Shown: positions 33,437 through 44,678 of the stretch, piece after piece
Numbering within the stretch: position 1 is the first letter of the stretch
Layout: every line of letters starts with the position of its first letter
DNA from: Takakia lepidozioides
Lineage: Eukaryota; Streptophyta; Takakiopsida; Takakiales; Takakiaceae
NCBI GenBank assembly: GCA_030704615.1
Contig: CM060732.1
Span: 4,156,001 to 4,220,000 of the forward strand
Length of the DNA: 64,000 nucleotides
Direction of reading: 5' to 3'
The notes under the pieces: model-generated
Told to the model about the DNA's origin: nothing
Databases searched by the model: none
What the model saw: the letters and a program-made list of their open reading frames with translations, nothing else
Position numbers and translations under genes: made by a program

Positions 33437-34880
33437 TTACTGCTCAGGATCAGCAAACCTTTGTGAACGAGCACCCTTCTGCCGGTGAGAGTCCCTCGGA
33501 GGGCTCTGTGTGTGAGCCTGAGCCATGTCGCTGGCTGGTGGGGCTGACTGTCGACTAGATGGAGCTGACTGCCCTGCCTTAGGCTGATATGGATGTAACT
33601 TTTCAGGCATAGGAGATCCCCGTCGTTTCTTCTCCGCCATTTGTATCGCATAATCCTCAGCCATGTCAAAATTCCCGTTCATAGAACCAGTAGTATCTGA
33701 ATCATCTTCCCCCCGTTGGCTGTACTGTTTCCTGACCTTCGGTGGCTTCTCAGGAATCCTGACTGACATACAGTGTATGCCCACCATGTCTGGAAGCTTA
33801 TATTGTAAAACTTGTGTCAACCTCTTTCGGGCAAGATTAGTATATGCCCGTAGCTCATCATCTGTACAGCTGAGTGGTGTGCCAATGACTTTGGCCACTT
33901 CCTGGCTTCATGCCCCTTGGGAAAAATGTGGTCAAGACCCAAGTTCTCCTTGGGCAAGTTCTCCAGAGCAAAAATAAACCAAGAACGGAGTTGGGGATCC
34001 TTCTGAAGCATGATCCTTACATCATACAGATATGTGTGTGGTGGAATTGGAGGTAACGTCCAATGCTCCCCACTGGAATAAGTCTGAAACCTCATCTGCA
34101 TCTTCTGCTGCTCAATGTGGTAGCGTGAAATAAAACAAGCAACATAATACAGCCCACAACCCATGACCAAACTAGGTACCTCCTTGGTCTTGGTGTAGAT
34201 GAATCCATGAACAATCTGGAAGGCAATTACCTTCAGCATGGTTCTTGCCTCAGACCAGCACCGTGCAAAATGGTGATCTTCAATGGGTCAGTCAGTTGGG
34301 AGAACTTTAGTCCGAGTTGCCACTGGCAACCAAATGCGCATAATCTGGTAATAGCGTGCCAAAGACTCTGGAGGACTGAATTCATTCCAAGCCAAATCCA
34401 TAACAATGGGAATTTGGTTGAAGGGTAGAATCATAGCTTGATTGTATTCAAGTGCAGCAGGAGTAGTAGGTGGGTTAAAAGAAGTATCACCGTAAACCTC
34501 AGACTGTGATTGCTGCAGTGCCATGGTATCAACACTGTCGACCTGGTGTGGCTGCTGTGATGTTGTTGTCACAGTCCCTCCTGATGTTGGCAAGTCATGT
34601 ACTTCCTGTGCTGAAGATTGGAAAATCAAAGTCCTTGCCTGCAAATAAGTAGCCATGAGCTGTTCCTCAGGAACAAAGGTCATTTTCTCAATGTTGAAGC
34701 TCAAGTCATCTACTTGAGTCTGAAGCCCTTCCACATCCTCCTGCAACTCAGTTATCTGACTATAGACATTGTCTATAGTGGTTGTGGCAATGTTCTAAAC
34801 CCGTAACCTGAGATCATTCATCTCATCTTGGGTGAGCTTCCTTGGTGCTTTCCCCTCCACTGGCCCTTGTGTGCACAACT
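33437..34880 (-). pseudogene. Decayed coiled-coil ORF of unknown family
   Basis: Reading leftward: KAPRKLTQDEMNDLRLRV, stop, then DNVYSQITELQEDVEGLQTQV (heptad-like coiled coil), LARYYQIMRIWLP, a second stop, then GFIYTKTKEVPSLVMGCGLYY, SWFIFALENLPKENLG. A frameshift near 33,900 follows, and finally AYTNLARKRLTQVLQYKLPD and a Ser/Pro/Gln-rich basic tail to the stop. The pieces read as one protein of about 460 residues with two stops and a frameshift. I do not recognise the family; a retroelement gag-like or other mobile protein is possible. It is cut at about 34,880 by the start of transposase copy B. Confidence 0.45.
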
Positions 34881-34910
34881 CCTCCTGGCAGTCTTGTGTG
34901 CACAACTCCC

Positions 34911-37690
34911 ATGGCAGAAAACCCGAGCGCTATAGTGTACTGCCCTCCTCACGAGCATAGAGCTACATTTCCGTGCAGAGGGGAGATCTGTCGGGTGATG
35001 GAGAAATATCTCTGCGTTCGATACCACCTGAAACCGAGGTCGGTATTTTTGGAGGAGGAAATGAAGGATTCAAACGGAGTTGTAGTCGAAAGTATTGTTG
35101 TGCTCCACGATGATTTCGGCGACGGCAGGGAATGGCGAGTTCCACCATCGGACAGCGTCATATACAGGGCTGTTGGGGACTTCATTTTCCCGCCAAATGC
35201 GCCTTCTATCCTGCCGCCTTCCACGAAACAATCCGCGAATCAGAGAGTGGGTACCTCAAAGAGAGAAGTCCGCAACAAAGTAAATTCAGAGCCAAACCCA
35301 TCAATGAAGACGAGCGAGAACCGGCTTGTTCACAACCTGTCTGACTCCGACGAGATCATGGAAGTTCCGAGATCATCCTGGAGATTAGGCAAGTCCTCAA
35401 TGGACATCAGCGGACGAGAGAGTCATATTCCCAGCACGAACACAACAGTTCGATCCATTCTTGAAATTCTGCGAGGGCTTCACATGAAGGGACACCGCTC
35501 GGAGCTGGCTGGGCTGGACTACAACAAGTTCGCCATTAAATCCGTTACATGCCTTCCCGCAGACGTCGACGGTAATATGTTCTTTGAGTTCCCTCCTCGA
35601 ATGGACTATTCAAGGGCGCCCGGAATGTTGACAGATATGGATAGGAAACATGACGGCCATCCTTGGTGCGTCACCAAAACCACCACAATGAAGATGCTCG
35701 ATGGTGTGCGGGTGCACTACGTTGTTTGTGCGGGCGCGTTGCATTGTTTCTCCCCAACTTGCTTCCACTTTAAATCCAGAGGTCACAGGAACGAGACGGA
35801 TTGGACAGGCACAGCTCATCAACCATTTTGAGCTCAGGAGAAGGTTCCAAACTCCACATTTAAGTGTGCGCATTGCAAAGAACCACCACATTGCATGTCT
35901 GTTTGTAATGCCAAGCAGTTCTATGTGTTGCACCGTTTCCCTGACCTCACACGAGCTTGCATACACGTTGGTTCCCATTGTCACAAATTGGCGAGGGGGA
36001 ACTCGCAGGAGGCTGCCCACGAGGCAGAGCAGCCCGTTCAGGAGGAGGTTAGGTTGAGACCTGGTGCCAAACCCAAACAGATACAGCTGCAGGCCGCCCA
36101 TAAGATGGCATTGGCCATAATTATGTCGGAAGACGGCTCCGACAGAGTTCCTCTCGATGAGAAGGAAATGGAGGCATTGCTGGAGTCAGTGTCCCACGTC
36201 TGTTCACCAAATGTCCAAAACCACATTGTCTCCTACAAACAGAAAATTGGGCGTGGCTCGGATATGCACTCCATTCTGGAGATGAAACGACGATGTGGAT
36301 ATGACTACATTCATGGAAGTAGGTTTCTTGGACAAGGGACTGAGGCAGATTGTTGTTTCGTATTCAAAATGTCTACGTGTGGGCCTGGCAGCGGCGTCGA
36401 ACTGGTCGACCGGATGACGAGTGGGGACTTGTCAAACAGTTGGGTCATGTTCGACCATATCAAGCGAATTACAAATCACCAGTGGGTGACAATGGCTGCA
36501 CATGTCTACGACACCCACTGCAGGATGCTAATGACAATTGCTATTTGTGAGATGAAAGGAGAGGACACACAATCGGAGATGTTTCTTTGGCAGGGAATAA
36601 ACGAACAGATGGCCAGGGCGGGATTGCCCCCTCCCAATTTCCGTGGTTTCATGGCGGACAACGCCCAAGCAAATTGGGCTGCCATCCGAAGGGTGTACGG
36701 AGAAGACCCCAATGTTCCGATGGAAGGCAAGGAGAGATCTTGTGGGTTCCATTTTCTGCAGAGCTTGTCGCAGTACACAACCCGGCTCGTGGCGCCAGAT
36801 TTCAGAGAAGAGCACCGTTCCATGTGTCTTGCGTGGAAGTGTGCTCCCACCTTGGATGATGCGGAGTCACAATTTGCATGTATACGGGCTTGGTGGACAA
36901 CGTCAGGTGCTGTAAAGAAATCAGACGAGGGAGCAATGGTTAGTTGGCTAGCATGGTGGCATTATCATTTCCTCCAGTTCGGCGACTATATGCGGGAGGT
37001 GAGTTGGACGAATTCGCGTCACGTTGAATATTGTGCTACTTGTTCTTTGTAACTTGCTTGTAATCTCAACATGTGCATGTGCAAGAAATATGTCTGGACT
37101 TTGACACCGACATGCCGACAACAAACATGGCCGAATCAGTACATTCTTCCTGGCGTGCCTCCTCTGCGGCGCATCTGGTGGACATCCTCACTGGACATTG
37201 TCAGGTCAATTATGCAGCAATGCAGGTACTACGAGTTCTTGAAAGGGAAACAGTGGGGCTTGGGGCCGGACAGGCAGGAAATGCTGATGCGGACTGCCTC
37301 CAGATTGAAGAATCCTTGCAAGTGGGCGGCAGCCTTGCAAGAGGGCCTTCAGGACACGCCATTGCTTCGAAGAGGCCAATACTTAGAAGGAGATGTTCAC
37401 ACCCGTCCAGTGATACGAAGACTTGACGAGGCACCTGGCGGAGAAGAGGATTCATGGCGAGCTAACAAGAATATTTGCACGCTCCCTCGTGGTCCCGTGA
37501 TGTTGCCCGAGGAGGTCTCGTCGAGCACCGCAAGTCCTGCACGTTCAAGATCGTCATCTCCTTTGAGCACAGGGCACGTGCCCGAGGAACATAACGAGCC
37601 ATCTATAGTAACGCAGTACAACATACCCATTGTGGAGATAAGAGTGTCGGAGTCACAATGGAGAATTGCAAGGACATTGCCGGCACTCAT
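34911..37690 (+). pseudogene. Transposase copy B (N-terminal and catalytic regions)
   Basis: Start ATG at 34,911 (MAENPS). N-terminal region YCPPHEHRA, YLCVRYHLKPR, RVPPSDSVIYRAVG; acidic NLSDSDEIMEVP; Cys/His part HPWCVTKT, CFSPTCFHF, CAHC, CIHVGSHCH. Core: AHVYDTHCRMLMTIAICEMK, FMADNAQANWAAIRRVYG, CGFHFLQSLSQY, then a GT-AG intron (about 37,001-37,086) and MPTTNMAESVHSSW, giving D, D and E candidates. One TGA at 35,829 and a frameshift near 37,190 break it. At 37,690 it is interrupted by LINE-like sequence. Copy B lacks the palindrome array upstream and is joined abruptly to the coiled-coil ORF. Confidence 0.7.
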
Positions 37691-37911
37691 ACTTACCCAA
37701 CAAAAATCACCTGACGGTTCCCATCCTATTCTATGTCTCCCGACAGGGGTTACTTTACTACCCACAATCGAACCAAACCAGCTTAAATACGTGCATAACC
37801 CACCCCTCCCCAAATACCTCCGACAGAGGGAACCCACTCTAACTCTGATTTTACATGTCCAACATTCCTCATCCATCAATATTCCCATACTCTTTCTGAG
37901 TCACTTAAGCA
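37691..37911 (+). pseudogene. LINE-like fragment, left piece
   Basis: C/A-rich sequence with the same composition as 39,913-41,450. The frame reads LPTGVTLLPTIEPNQL. Interpreted as the left part of a LINE that was later split by the 2-kb element; support is mainly context and composition. Confidence 0.35.
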
Positions 37912-38144
37912 GGGGGCTGCTATTTCATGAGCGGCATGAGCATGAGCGGAAAAAAAAAAAAACATGAGCGGACAATTGTGTGTCCATGGAAATAGGGTTA
38001 GGAGGCATGGAAATAGGGTCATTCGAAGCTGGAATGTGGCACCACTGGACTCGTCATAGCAATGAAATGCAACATTTTATTGCAAATTTTGTGGCAAGCC
38101 ACATCTATACAAGTGTGTCCTAACTGTCATAGCCGGAATGGGCA

Positions 38145-38275
38145 CTACTCTCCTACACCCTCCGAGGAACTTGCCCCACCTTCCTCCTCATCCCCCCCAT
38201 CCCCCCCATCCTCCGAGCTCTGAGATGCATCAGTTCCACTATGCCTCTCAAAAATACCGTCCTCTCCTTGGGGTT
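38145..38275 (-). pseudogene. Derivative: acidic C-terminal tail of the ParB/methyltransferase gene
   Basis: The minus-strand frame reads PQGEDGIFERHSGTDASQSS, then Glu/Asp/Gly-rich to the stop. Element C's tail reads PQGEDGIFESLANEQSAGDE followed by an acidic stretch. The shared motif and the position about 230 bp from the TIR identify it as the same gene end. Confidence 0.6.
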
Positions 38276-39001
38276 CGAGGGAAGTGCTGCGCCATCCGGG
38301 TGGATACGAGAGCACGCTGTGGTGAGATGATTTGGAGGAACCCACACGGTGCTGTACCTGCACCTTGTTTCAGCGGCAGATTTTTTACTCCCACATTCTC
38401 TCACGCCACAACGCAGACGTTTTGGTTCTGTAGGCACGACATAATGACTTGTGTATTTGGCAAGCCCAAGCACGGGATTCAGGGAATGCCGGAGCCTCCG
38501 GGCGTCTGGCCTGTTGTATCGGGTTGCAACCTCTCTCAGAATGAGGCGGATGCTATTTCTGCAGCAGGATTTCGAATGGTGCAACGCACAGACGTCCTGG
38601 CCCATTCGTTTCCTGTTCCTCAGATCCAGCCATTGCAGGCTGCTCCATCCAGTAGAGACAGATTGGACAATTCTGCACATCCCACAATGCGATTCGGAAG
38701 AGTGAAGAGACGACACCCTCCCAACAAGTTGAATGAGACTCGGATTGCCAATGCTCTTGGGATGGCTTGCACTATTCAGAGCTCCGTGGACGTATCCCCA
38801 CCCGGCCTTGGGCGTGTTTATCGGATGGCAACGGCCGGCTCAGCTGTACGCGACAACGTATACACAATTACGATTGGTGGAGCCGACTTGCAATTGTACG
38901 GACTTCTCGTTGATGGAAGCAAAGAAGGGGTCCAAGTATTATCCATGCAAGCATCTGTATTACATTTACCTGAAGAGGTTGAGGATGAACTTGACTATTG
39001 A
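38265..39001 (+). pseudogene. Derivative: transposase C-terminal part
   Basis: Matches transposase A: GKCCAIRVDTRARCGEMIWR, FWFCRHDIMTCVFGKPKHGI, GCNLSQNEADAISAAGF, KLNETRIANALGMACT, RVYRMATAGSAVRDNVYT. Instead of CxC the reading frame then shifts; the remaining SWIM part is in the next frame (TCNCTDFSLMEAKKG...YYPCKHLYYIYLKRL, about 38,872-38,980). The frame shown ends at 39,001. No catalytic core is present, so it cannot act alone. Confidence 0.7.
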
Positions 39002-39355
39002 TGACTTTATTCATGCACCAGCGTTGAGCGTGAACGAGCTGCACAAACTCCTCCGCCAGGATTCCAGAAATCATTCATGGGGAAAAGGGAATCCACCATA
39101 TGGATATTTGCAATTGCATTTTTATGCATTAGACTTTGTTTTGCAGTGTAATGAATTGCACCCCAAAACTCCTGGAATGAGACAGACAATATTAAAGTGA
39201 TGTCTTTTAAACACTAGGGACTGTTGGATATCCGTTGACGTCCAGTGGCAATTCAATGTCGAAACAGAATCAATACAAAGATGACGGCAGGAAAAATTTG
39301 CAAATCTTCCAGAATATTGAATTCCAACAGTTGCAGTTGAGGGGGCCATTTCTAG

Positions 39356-39672
39356 AAAAATGGCGCCGAATTTCCCTTTTTTGGGCCGAAAACTGGCTAA
39401 GTCCCAACATTGTCTGCAAACGATGTTTGGAAAAATGGCGCCGAATTTCCAGTTACATGGCCCAGAACTGCCCAACATTTGTGCAATGCCCGGCACCATG
39501 TACCGAAATTCAGCGCCACATTTCCAAATTTTGGGCTTACACTTCAATGAAGTTGGGACCTATAACCGCGAAATTCGGCACCATTTTTCGCTGGAGTCAC
39601 CTATTACCGCGCAATACGTCGCCGGTTTTTCTGCTTGCGGAACCTATTACCGCGAAATTCGGCGCCATTTTT
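39356..39672. repeat. Variant palindrome cluster near the right TIR
   Basis: Six copies of a variant palindrome with core GGCGCC flanked by AAAT/ATTT (for example AAAAATGGCGCCGAATTTCC at 39,356 and 39,431; others near 39,503, 39,567, 39,607 and 39,650). Spacing is mostly 65-75 bp, not 53. The half-site differs from the main array (AAATTCGGC against AAATGCGG). Confidence 0.75.
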
Positions 39673-39912
39673 GCAGATGTCGCTCGGAATTCGCATGAGC
39701 GGAAGACGAAATATCATGAGCACGGCTTTCAAAACTACAATTTCTACTTCAAACAATGAATATTATATTGGTTTTGTTTTTGTTTTTTTGGGGACACATC
39801 CCATTAAAATAATATTTTTAATGTTTTTTATTTGCAGAATTTGTACTTCTGCTCATGAAAACCGATTGTCTCACTACTCCGCTCATGCCGCTCATGCTCA
39901 TGAAATAGCTAA

Positions 39913-41450
39913 CCTCTCCACAAATGTGCTGTTACCGCAACAATACATCATAGCCGACTCATCAAATCCGCTATCGCCTCCCATTGCAAACTATATATCC
40001 ATTACCAAAACAAGCCATTCCCCTTCTTAGGCCCAGATGAACCATATACTTACCTAGGCATCCAACTGTCCCCTCCCTCACTTGGCAAGTTCAGAAAGCA
40101 CCATGTTATCCAAATTAGCCAATAAGAGTATGGCCCTCCTCAAATCCCCAGCTGCTATTAGACCCAAATTATCCATCATACAATCAGTATTAAAAACCCA
40201 AGTTCAATATTCGTTCCATGCCGCGCCCTTCTCCCTCCCGGACATTAAACAACTAGACAATAGCATTGTTCAGCTTACAAAACATATATGTGGCCTGCCC
40301 CCTAATGCCCTCACCCAACTTCCAACAGATAGCTACGAGATTGGCTCTCCTACGCCCGCACCTTAGGCACACAATTACAAGAGGTCGCACCTTAGGCATA
40401 ATCTATCAAGGACTTCTTAAATTTCTTGCCTTAAAATACAATGGACTCTACTCTCTGCCATCACTACACCCACAAGCATACCTACATTCCCCTACCGCAC
40501 GCGCTCTATTCATTTTACGTCAAATGAAAATTAGTATACAAACCGATCTACCAAACTACCCTAATACCTCGTCACCGTTTGAATTCACCTGGCTCACAAG
40601 CCCTTTTCTCCCTTAATTTGATAGATCTTACCCAAAACAAAAATTACCCGTCCTCGCCTATTTTAAGGAACGCCATATTACCACCCTTACCCAACTCACC
40701 ACTGCCACGGGTCACCGACTCCTAACCCCAAGCGAGTTCACCCTTAAACACTCCAGGTCTACAGCAAAAACCAATCAATACCTCCAACTCCTTCGTACCC
40801 TATTTTGCCACCCCTCAGCCTCATGTACCCTTGAATGCGAGATCCCTTGCTTACACTTCCCCCACACCCCTCAAGACTTACTACCCCAATACAGATCAGC
40901 CCCAACAACCTCCATACTTCAGCAGCTTAAAGCCTCCTATGAGACTAATAACTACACACCTCCTGAACCCAATCCCCCATCCCAGCCACCCTCTATCGAC
41001 AACGACGCATTATGCCATGATAGCCCTCAATCCCCACACACCTCCTCTAACGTCACCTTAGAGACCCCCACCCTTCCCCAACCAACATCAATAACGAGCC
41101 CCACAACTTGCTTACTCAAGCCTGAAAACCCCAATGTTTTCATCATAGAGGCTATCCATCCAGACCTCCATAGACCCCTTTGGAGCCACCTGTATAGATA
41201 CATTTTATTATTGTAAATGGGCAGGCTTCCCATCAGATGACAACACATGGCAAATTCCGGTCACATGATGATTATGATCCTGCCCACAACCTTACCCTCC
41301 TCACTACTTTTCACAAACGCACCAACATGAATTACCTGACATATATACATCAACAGCACGCTTCCCCCGCCCAAGTAGTAGACACCCGATACATACATAA
41401 CCCGGTAAATGCCCCCAACATACACATATGTACGACTGAATGTTAGTCTG
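39913..41450 (+). pseudogene. LINE-like RT thumb fragment and downstream region
   Basis: From about 39,960 the frame reads KPFPFLGPDEPYTYLGIQLS, then KSMALLKSPAA, LSIIQSVLKTQVQYSFHAAP, LDNSIVQLTKHICGLP: the palm-to-thumb connector of non-LTR reverse transcriptases (YLG block and ...QY.....P....LD). Further frames to about 40,616 continue a C-terminal domain. At about 41,187-41,260 one frame encodes DTFYYCKWAGFPSDDNTW, which resembles a chromodomain. Frames change repeatedly, so the copy is dead. It continues the sequence left of the 2-kb derivative. Confidence 0.55.
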
Positions 41451-41665
41451 CCGTTGGGAATAAGACCAATGTAACGGCCGTATTGGGCGTAGATGTTGGA
41501 AATACGGGGGCCGATAAATAACGTAGGGGGGTCGTGTTCAATGTCTTTATCGGGGTTATGGGAAAATTATTCCGCCACAAAGATATACTTGCAAACATTA
41601 CAACCCCCCAAACAAGACTTTGTCGTTGAGCTATGTTGGCTCATAGACCGCTATCTCAAAGGCTG

Positions 41666-41696
41666 GCCCCCCCCCCCCCCCCCCCCACCCCCCCCC

Positions 41697-41733
<37 letters not shown>
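41666..41733. repeat. Poly-C tract
   Basis: About 68 nearly uninterrupted C residues (a few A), giving poly-Pro in all frames of the plus strand. Length is unreliable in any assembly. The flanking frames (WENYSATKIYLQTL before; HALNTIPQDILGLLINSFQL after) have no recognised identity. Confidence 0.85.
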
Positions 41734-41734
<1 letters not shown>

Positions 41735-42480
41735 CGGGGAAACCACGCACCCTCAATCGACTGGCAACGGCATGCGCTCAACACTATACCCCAGGACATT
41801 CTCGGGTTACTCATCAATTCATTTCAACTCACTCCAGATGACATCTGCTGGCTGAACGTAAGTCTGGTGTACGCTTTAGCAATCCTTGTAATGATGATGG
41901 GCATAACTTGCCCACTCATCCCACGGGAAGAGCACATTATTACTCCAGCCCACTTACATGCCCAATGGAATTAACTTCATTTGCAACACCACAAGGATTG
42001 CATCTTCGGAGCACAGGAACTGCCACCCAGCATACCTGGGCTGGCAGAGGCCTTGCCCACCCTCCCCCTGGTACCTCCGCTCATGAAGCTCTCCAATGGG
42101 CATGCTTTGCCGCTCACTCCTCCCCCCAAGAAATAGGTAACAGAGATGATGAGAAGTTGTGGAATGAATGCTTTTCTTACCCAGTCAATGGTGGGACAAT
42201 CGAGGCAAGAAGGTGAATGCCTGTATGATTCTAGAGAATAGCAGATGCAATTGAGCATAGGAACGAGTGTGATAAGTTGAGTTGGGTGTTTCCTAGAACA
42301 AATCTAGGCTTTCATTTTCAGCTGCTAGCAGCAAGGCAAGGATACTTCCTCGGTACTTTCTAGCCTGGTGAGGCATCTGGGCACTGTCCCTTTTCTATGT
42401 GCCCATCAAGCACATTTTGAGGACAATTTACCTCGTTTTAACTTGATTAAATGGGCCTTCGAACCCTTTTTGCCAATGAA
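41734..42480. other. Unidentified sequence after the poly-C tract
   Basis: The plus frame to 41,974 reads TIPQDILGLLINSFQLTPDD, then a hydrophobic VYALAILVMMMGITCP and REEHIITPAHLH before a stop. I do not recognise it. 42,000-42,480 shows no supported gene. Confidence 0.25.
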
Positions 42481-42489
42481 GAGTATTCT

Positions 42490-42978
42490 ACACCAATGTG
42501 AACTATCACATGTAAGTTATTCCACACTAGTGTACAATAACCCATATGCAAGTAACCTCACACATGACACCTGTGAAAAAAAACTTACATATAGGTGGCC
42601 CATGCAATTGTCAATTTAATTTTAATTTTTCAAAACCTACGTGGCATCATCGCCGACTGCCATGTGTCTGCCATGTTGTCTAGTAGGGTGTAAGATAAGC
42701 AGTCAAAATCTTCAGTCAAAACGGGTGTAAGAAAAAACCAGTCAAACTGGGTGTAAAAAAAACCATGTGAAAAAGGCTAGCCATGCGGGGCGCCACGTCA
42801 GGGTGTACACGGGTGTAAAATGGCTTTTTTGACACCACTGGCTTTTTCTACAGGGTGGCGGAATCAACACGGTTTACCTGACACGCAGGGGGGTACTGTG
42901 AACATATGGTTTTTTTTACACCTGCAAGTGTAAAAAAGGGTGTAAAAAAAGCCAGTATCTCTTGTAGTGTATATCTAT
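42490..42978. mobile_element. Possible non-autonomous CACTA-type element (right end)
   Basis: The right end, read on the minus strand, is CACTACAAGAGATACTGGC, close to the CACTACAAGAAA terminus of plant CACTA (En/Spm) elements. The preceding 400 bp is full of GTGTAAAAA/TTTTTACAC subterminal repeats in both orientations (for example near 42,735, 42,810 and 42,920), as expected for CACTA subterminal regions. No left CACTA terminus was identified, so the left boundary is a guess. Confidence 0.5.
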
Positions 42979-43258
42979 CTGTCCCGCTTGTGAACCATGA
43001 TTTCAGCTGAGGACAGACCTCCGTAAACTAGCAGTAAGGTGTAAATGACTTGCAATTGGAATGCACTGTCTGGAGGTAGAGGTAGAAGTATACTGGAAAG
43101 AATCTGGAGCTGAGAGATAGTTGCAGAAGGGTATTGGCGCAACACTCTCTTCTTCCTTTCGGTAGAGTTGCGTTCACAACAATCCAACTATATACTCCGT
43201 CATATGTGCCATGGAAGCTTGGCTCTTATTCTCCATGCCGCCACTTCCGCACTTCCTA

Positions 43259-43582
43259 TTAAGGATTACCTATATGCCTGCCGCCAAGACATGAATTGTC
43301 TTTTCCCTGTACTTCTCTTACGATCTGCTGAACTTCCTGTAGGTGTGGATGGCTGGATCTATAGTGTCGTGACTCTTTGCTACAGTGTTCACAGTATCTT
43401 ACTGGTGGTGGAATGAGTTTCTGTTCTCCTTCATCTCTATCTTCAGCTTCATTTATCAAAACCATTTCTTGTGGAACTCCGCCGTCTTTCTTGCAATAAC
43501 TGTTTACATATAGTATGCTTTTGCGGCTTGTCATTCTCCTGAGTAAACCTAACTGTTCTGGTGTCATAATGATAGTGTCCAT
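43259..43582 (-). CDS. Hypothetical 107-codon open frame
   Basis: Begins MDTIIMTPEQLG and holds KSILYVNSYCKKDGG, an acidic INEAEDRDEGEQ and a CxxC (YCEHCS). No family recognised; it has no paralogue in this window. It may be an exon or a chance frame. Confidence 0.2.
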   Translation of the reverse strand: MDTIIMTPEQLGLLRRMTSRKSILYVNSYCKKDGGVPQEMVLINEAEDRDEGEQKLIPPPVRYCEHCSKESRHYRSSHPHLQEVQQIVREVQGKDNSCLGGRHIGNP

Positions 43583-43705
43583 ATCCCATGGCTCGTCTAT
43601 GGTGAGTTTGATTTAAATAACGTGTTTGACCTCCGCATGCGGGGTGGCATTTCCATTTACCTCCATGGAAAGAGCTGGCAACCGGCAAAACTGCAATGTC
43701 GAAAA

Positions 43706-43873
43706 CGGAAATGCGGCACCGCATTTCCGTTCGGCCGAACAGTTTCTGATTGTCCAAACATGAAACGGAAATTGTTCTTGCCCCGGTTTTGGAAATGCGG
43801 TGCCGCATTTCCAAACGAGGTTTTTGCAGTTGCCACATTTCCGTTCCTACATGGAAATGCGGTGCCGCATTTC
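43706..43873. repeat. Subterminal palindromes left of element C's gene
   Basis: Array-type palindromes at 43,706-43,729 (perfect arms around GGCACC), 43,791-43,812 and 43,853-43,873, plus a half copy near 43,833. They lie between the 3' end of the leftward gene (44,011) and the expected left terminus of element C. The TIR itself was not found. Confidence 0.8.
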
Positions 43874-44010
43874 TGATTTTGGGAGGGACGTGGTTTGGAC
43901 GATGGTGTCGTTGAGAAGCACATGGGAGAGGGGACATGAAGGACGGGGAGAATTTCCTTTATATACTCTGGAAGAGAATTTAAATGTACAGAGAGTTCAT
44001 TAAAATTCTA

Positions 44011-44508
44011 TTAATCTTGAAAATCATCAGTATCGTCGTCCTGTCCTTGACTGTCTTGCTCCGCCTCCACCCCGTCATTGCCTTTCTCATCTCCAGCGGA
44101 CTGCTCGTTGGCCAGGCTTTCAAAAATCCCATCTTCCCCTTGCGGAACCGACCATCTCACCTCCGTTGGGTCGTCGTCCTCCCTGTCTGCATCGCTCTCA
44201 TCCGCTAAATCACATATGAACTTTCGCGCCCGTCTACCAGTCTCAGCTGCTGCCAACTCTTTCCTTATCCTTCTGTCCTCCCTAGCCCTCTCCAAAATCT
44301 GCTCTACTTTACTGGGATTCTCACATCGTCTAATCGTTGTATTTGTGAGTTTAGCTGCATAACTAGGAAGGGAATAGTCCTTCACCGGGCTCATCATGAA
44401 GTCGGCCCTCGCAAAGAACGGGACATTCTTCCTGGCAGGAAATGTAGGCCCTACATGTTTCAACCCGGATCCTGGAATCTTGCACATAACAATCACCAAC
44501 GAGACCAA
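44011..44508 (-). CDS. Element C: C-terminal exon with acidic tail
   Basis: Probable last exon of the minus-strand gene. An acceptor may lie near 44,440 (CCTGCCAG). It encodes FFARADFMMSPVKDYSLPSY, a basic helix KVEQILERAREDRRIRKELA, then PQGEDGIFE and a strongly acidic end (QDDDTDDFQD) before the stop. The tail motif recurs in the 2-kb derivative. Role unknown; acidic tails often mediate histone or protein contacts. Confidence 0.5.
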   Translation of the reverse strand: MVSLVIVMCKIPGSGLKHVGPTFPARKNVPFFARADFMMSPVKDYSLPSYAAKLTNTTIRRCENPSKVEQILERAREDRRIRKELAAAETGRRARKFICDLADESDADREDDDPTEVRWSVPQGEDGIFESLANEQSAGDEKGNDGVEAEQDSQGQDDDTDDFQD

Positions 44509-44678
44509 TGAGAACCACAGTCCGGAAATGCGTTTGACAAAAAATCACCCAGAAGGCTTTGCAAACTTACAATGTTTGCACTCACTCGTATTCCGGGTTC
44601 TCCTCAGCATCAATGTCCACTGTGTCTTCCTCCGACTCCGACGAATCCGAGGAGTCTTTGGCTTCGATGGGAGCCTTC

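Larger units (their letters stand above)
37912..39912. mobile_element. 2-kb deletion derivative of the large transposon, with TIRs
   Basis: The left end GGGGGCTGCTATTTCATGAG (from 37,912) and the right end GCTCATGAAATAG (39,896-39,908) are inverted repeats, extended inward by GAGCGGCATGAGC words. Inside, reading leftward at 38,145-38,275, is the acidic tail of the minus-strand gene (PQGEDGIFE, also in element C at about 44,100). It is joined directly to the C-terminal third of the transposase (38,265-39,000). Six variant palindromes then precede the right TIR. It is thus a two-ended internal-deletion derivative, probably mobilised in trans, inserted into a LINE. Confidence 0.75.

Noticed and set aside
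41493-41974. Poly-proline protein
   Set aside because: The prolines come from the poly-C tract, whose length and frame are unreliable; the flanks show no known domain.
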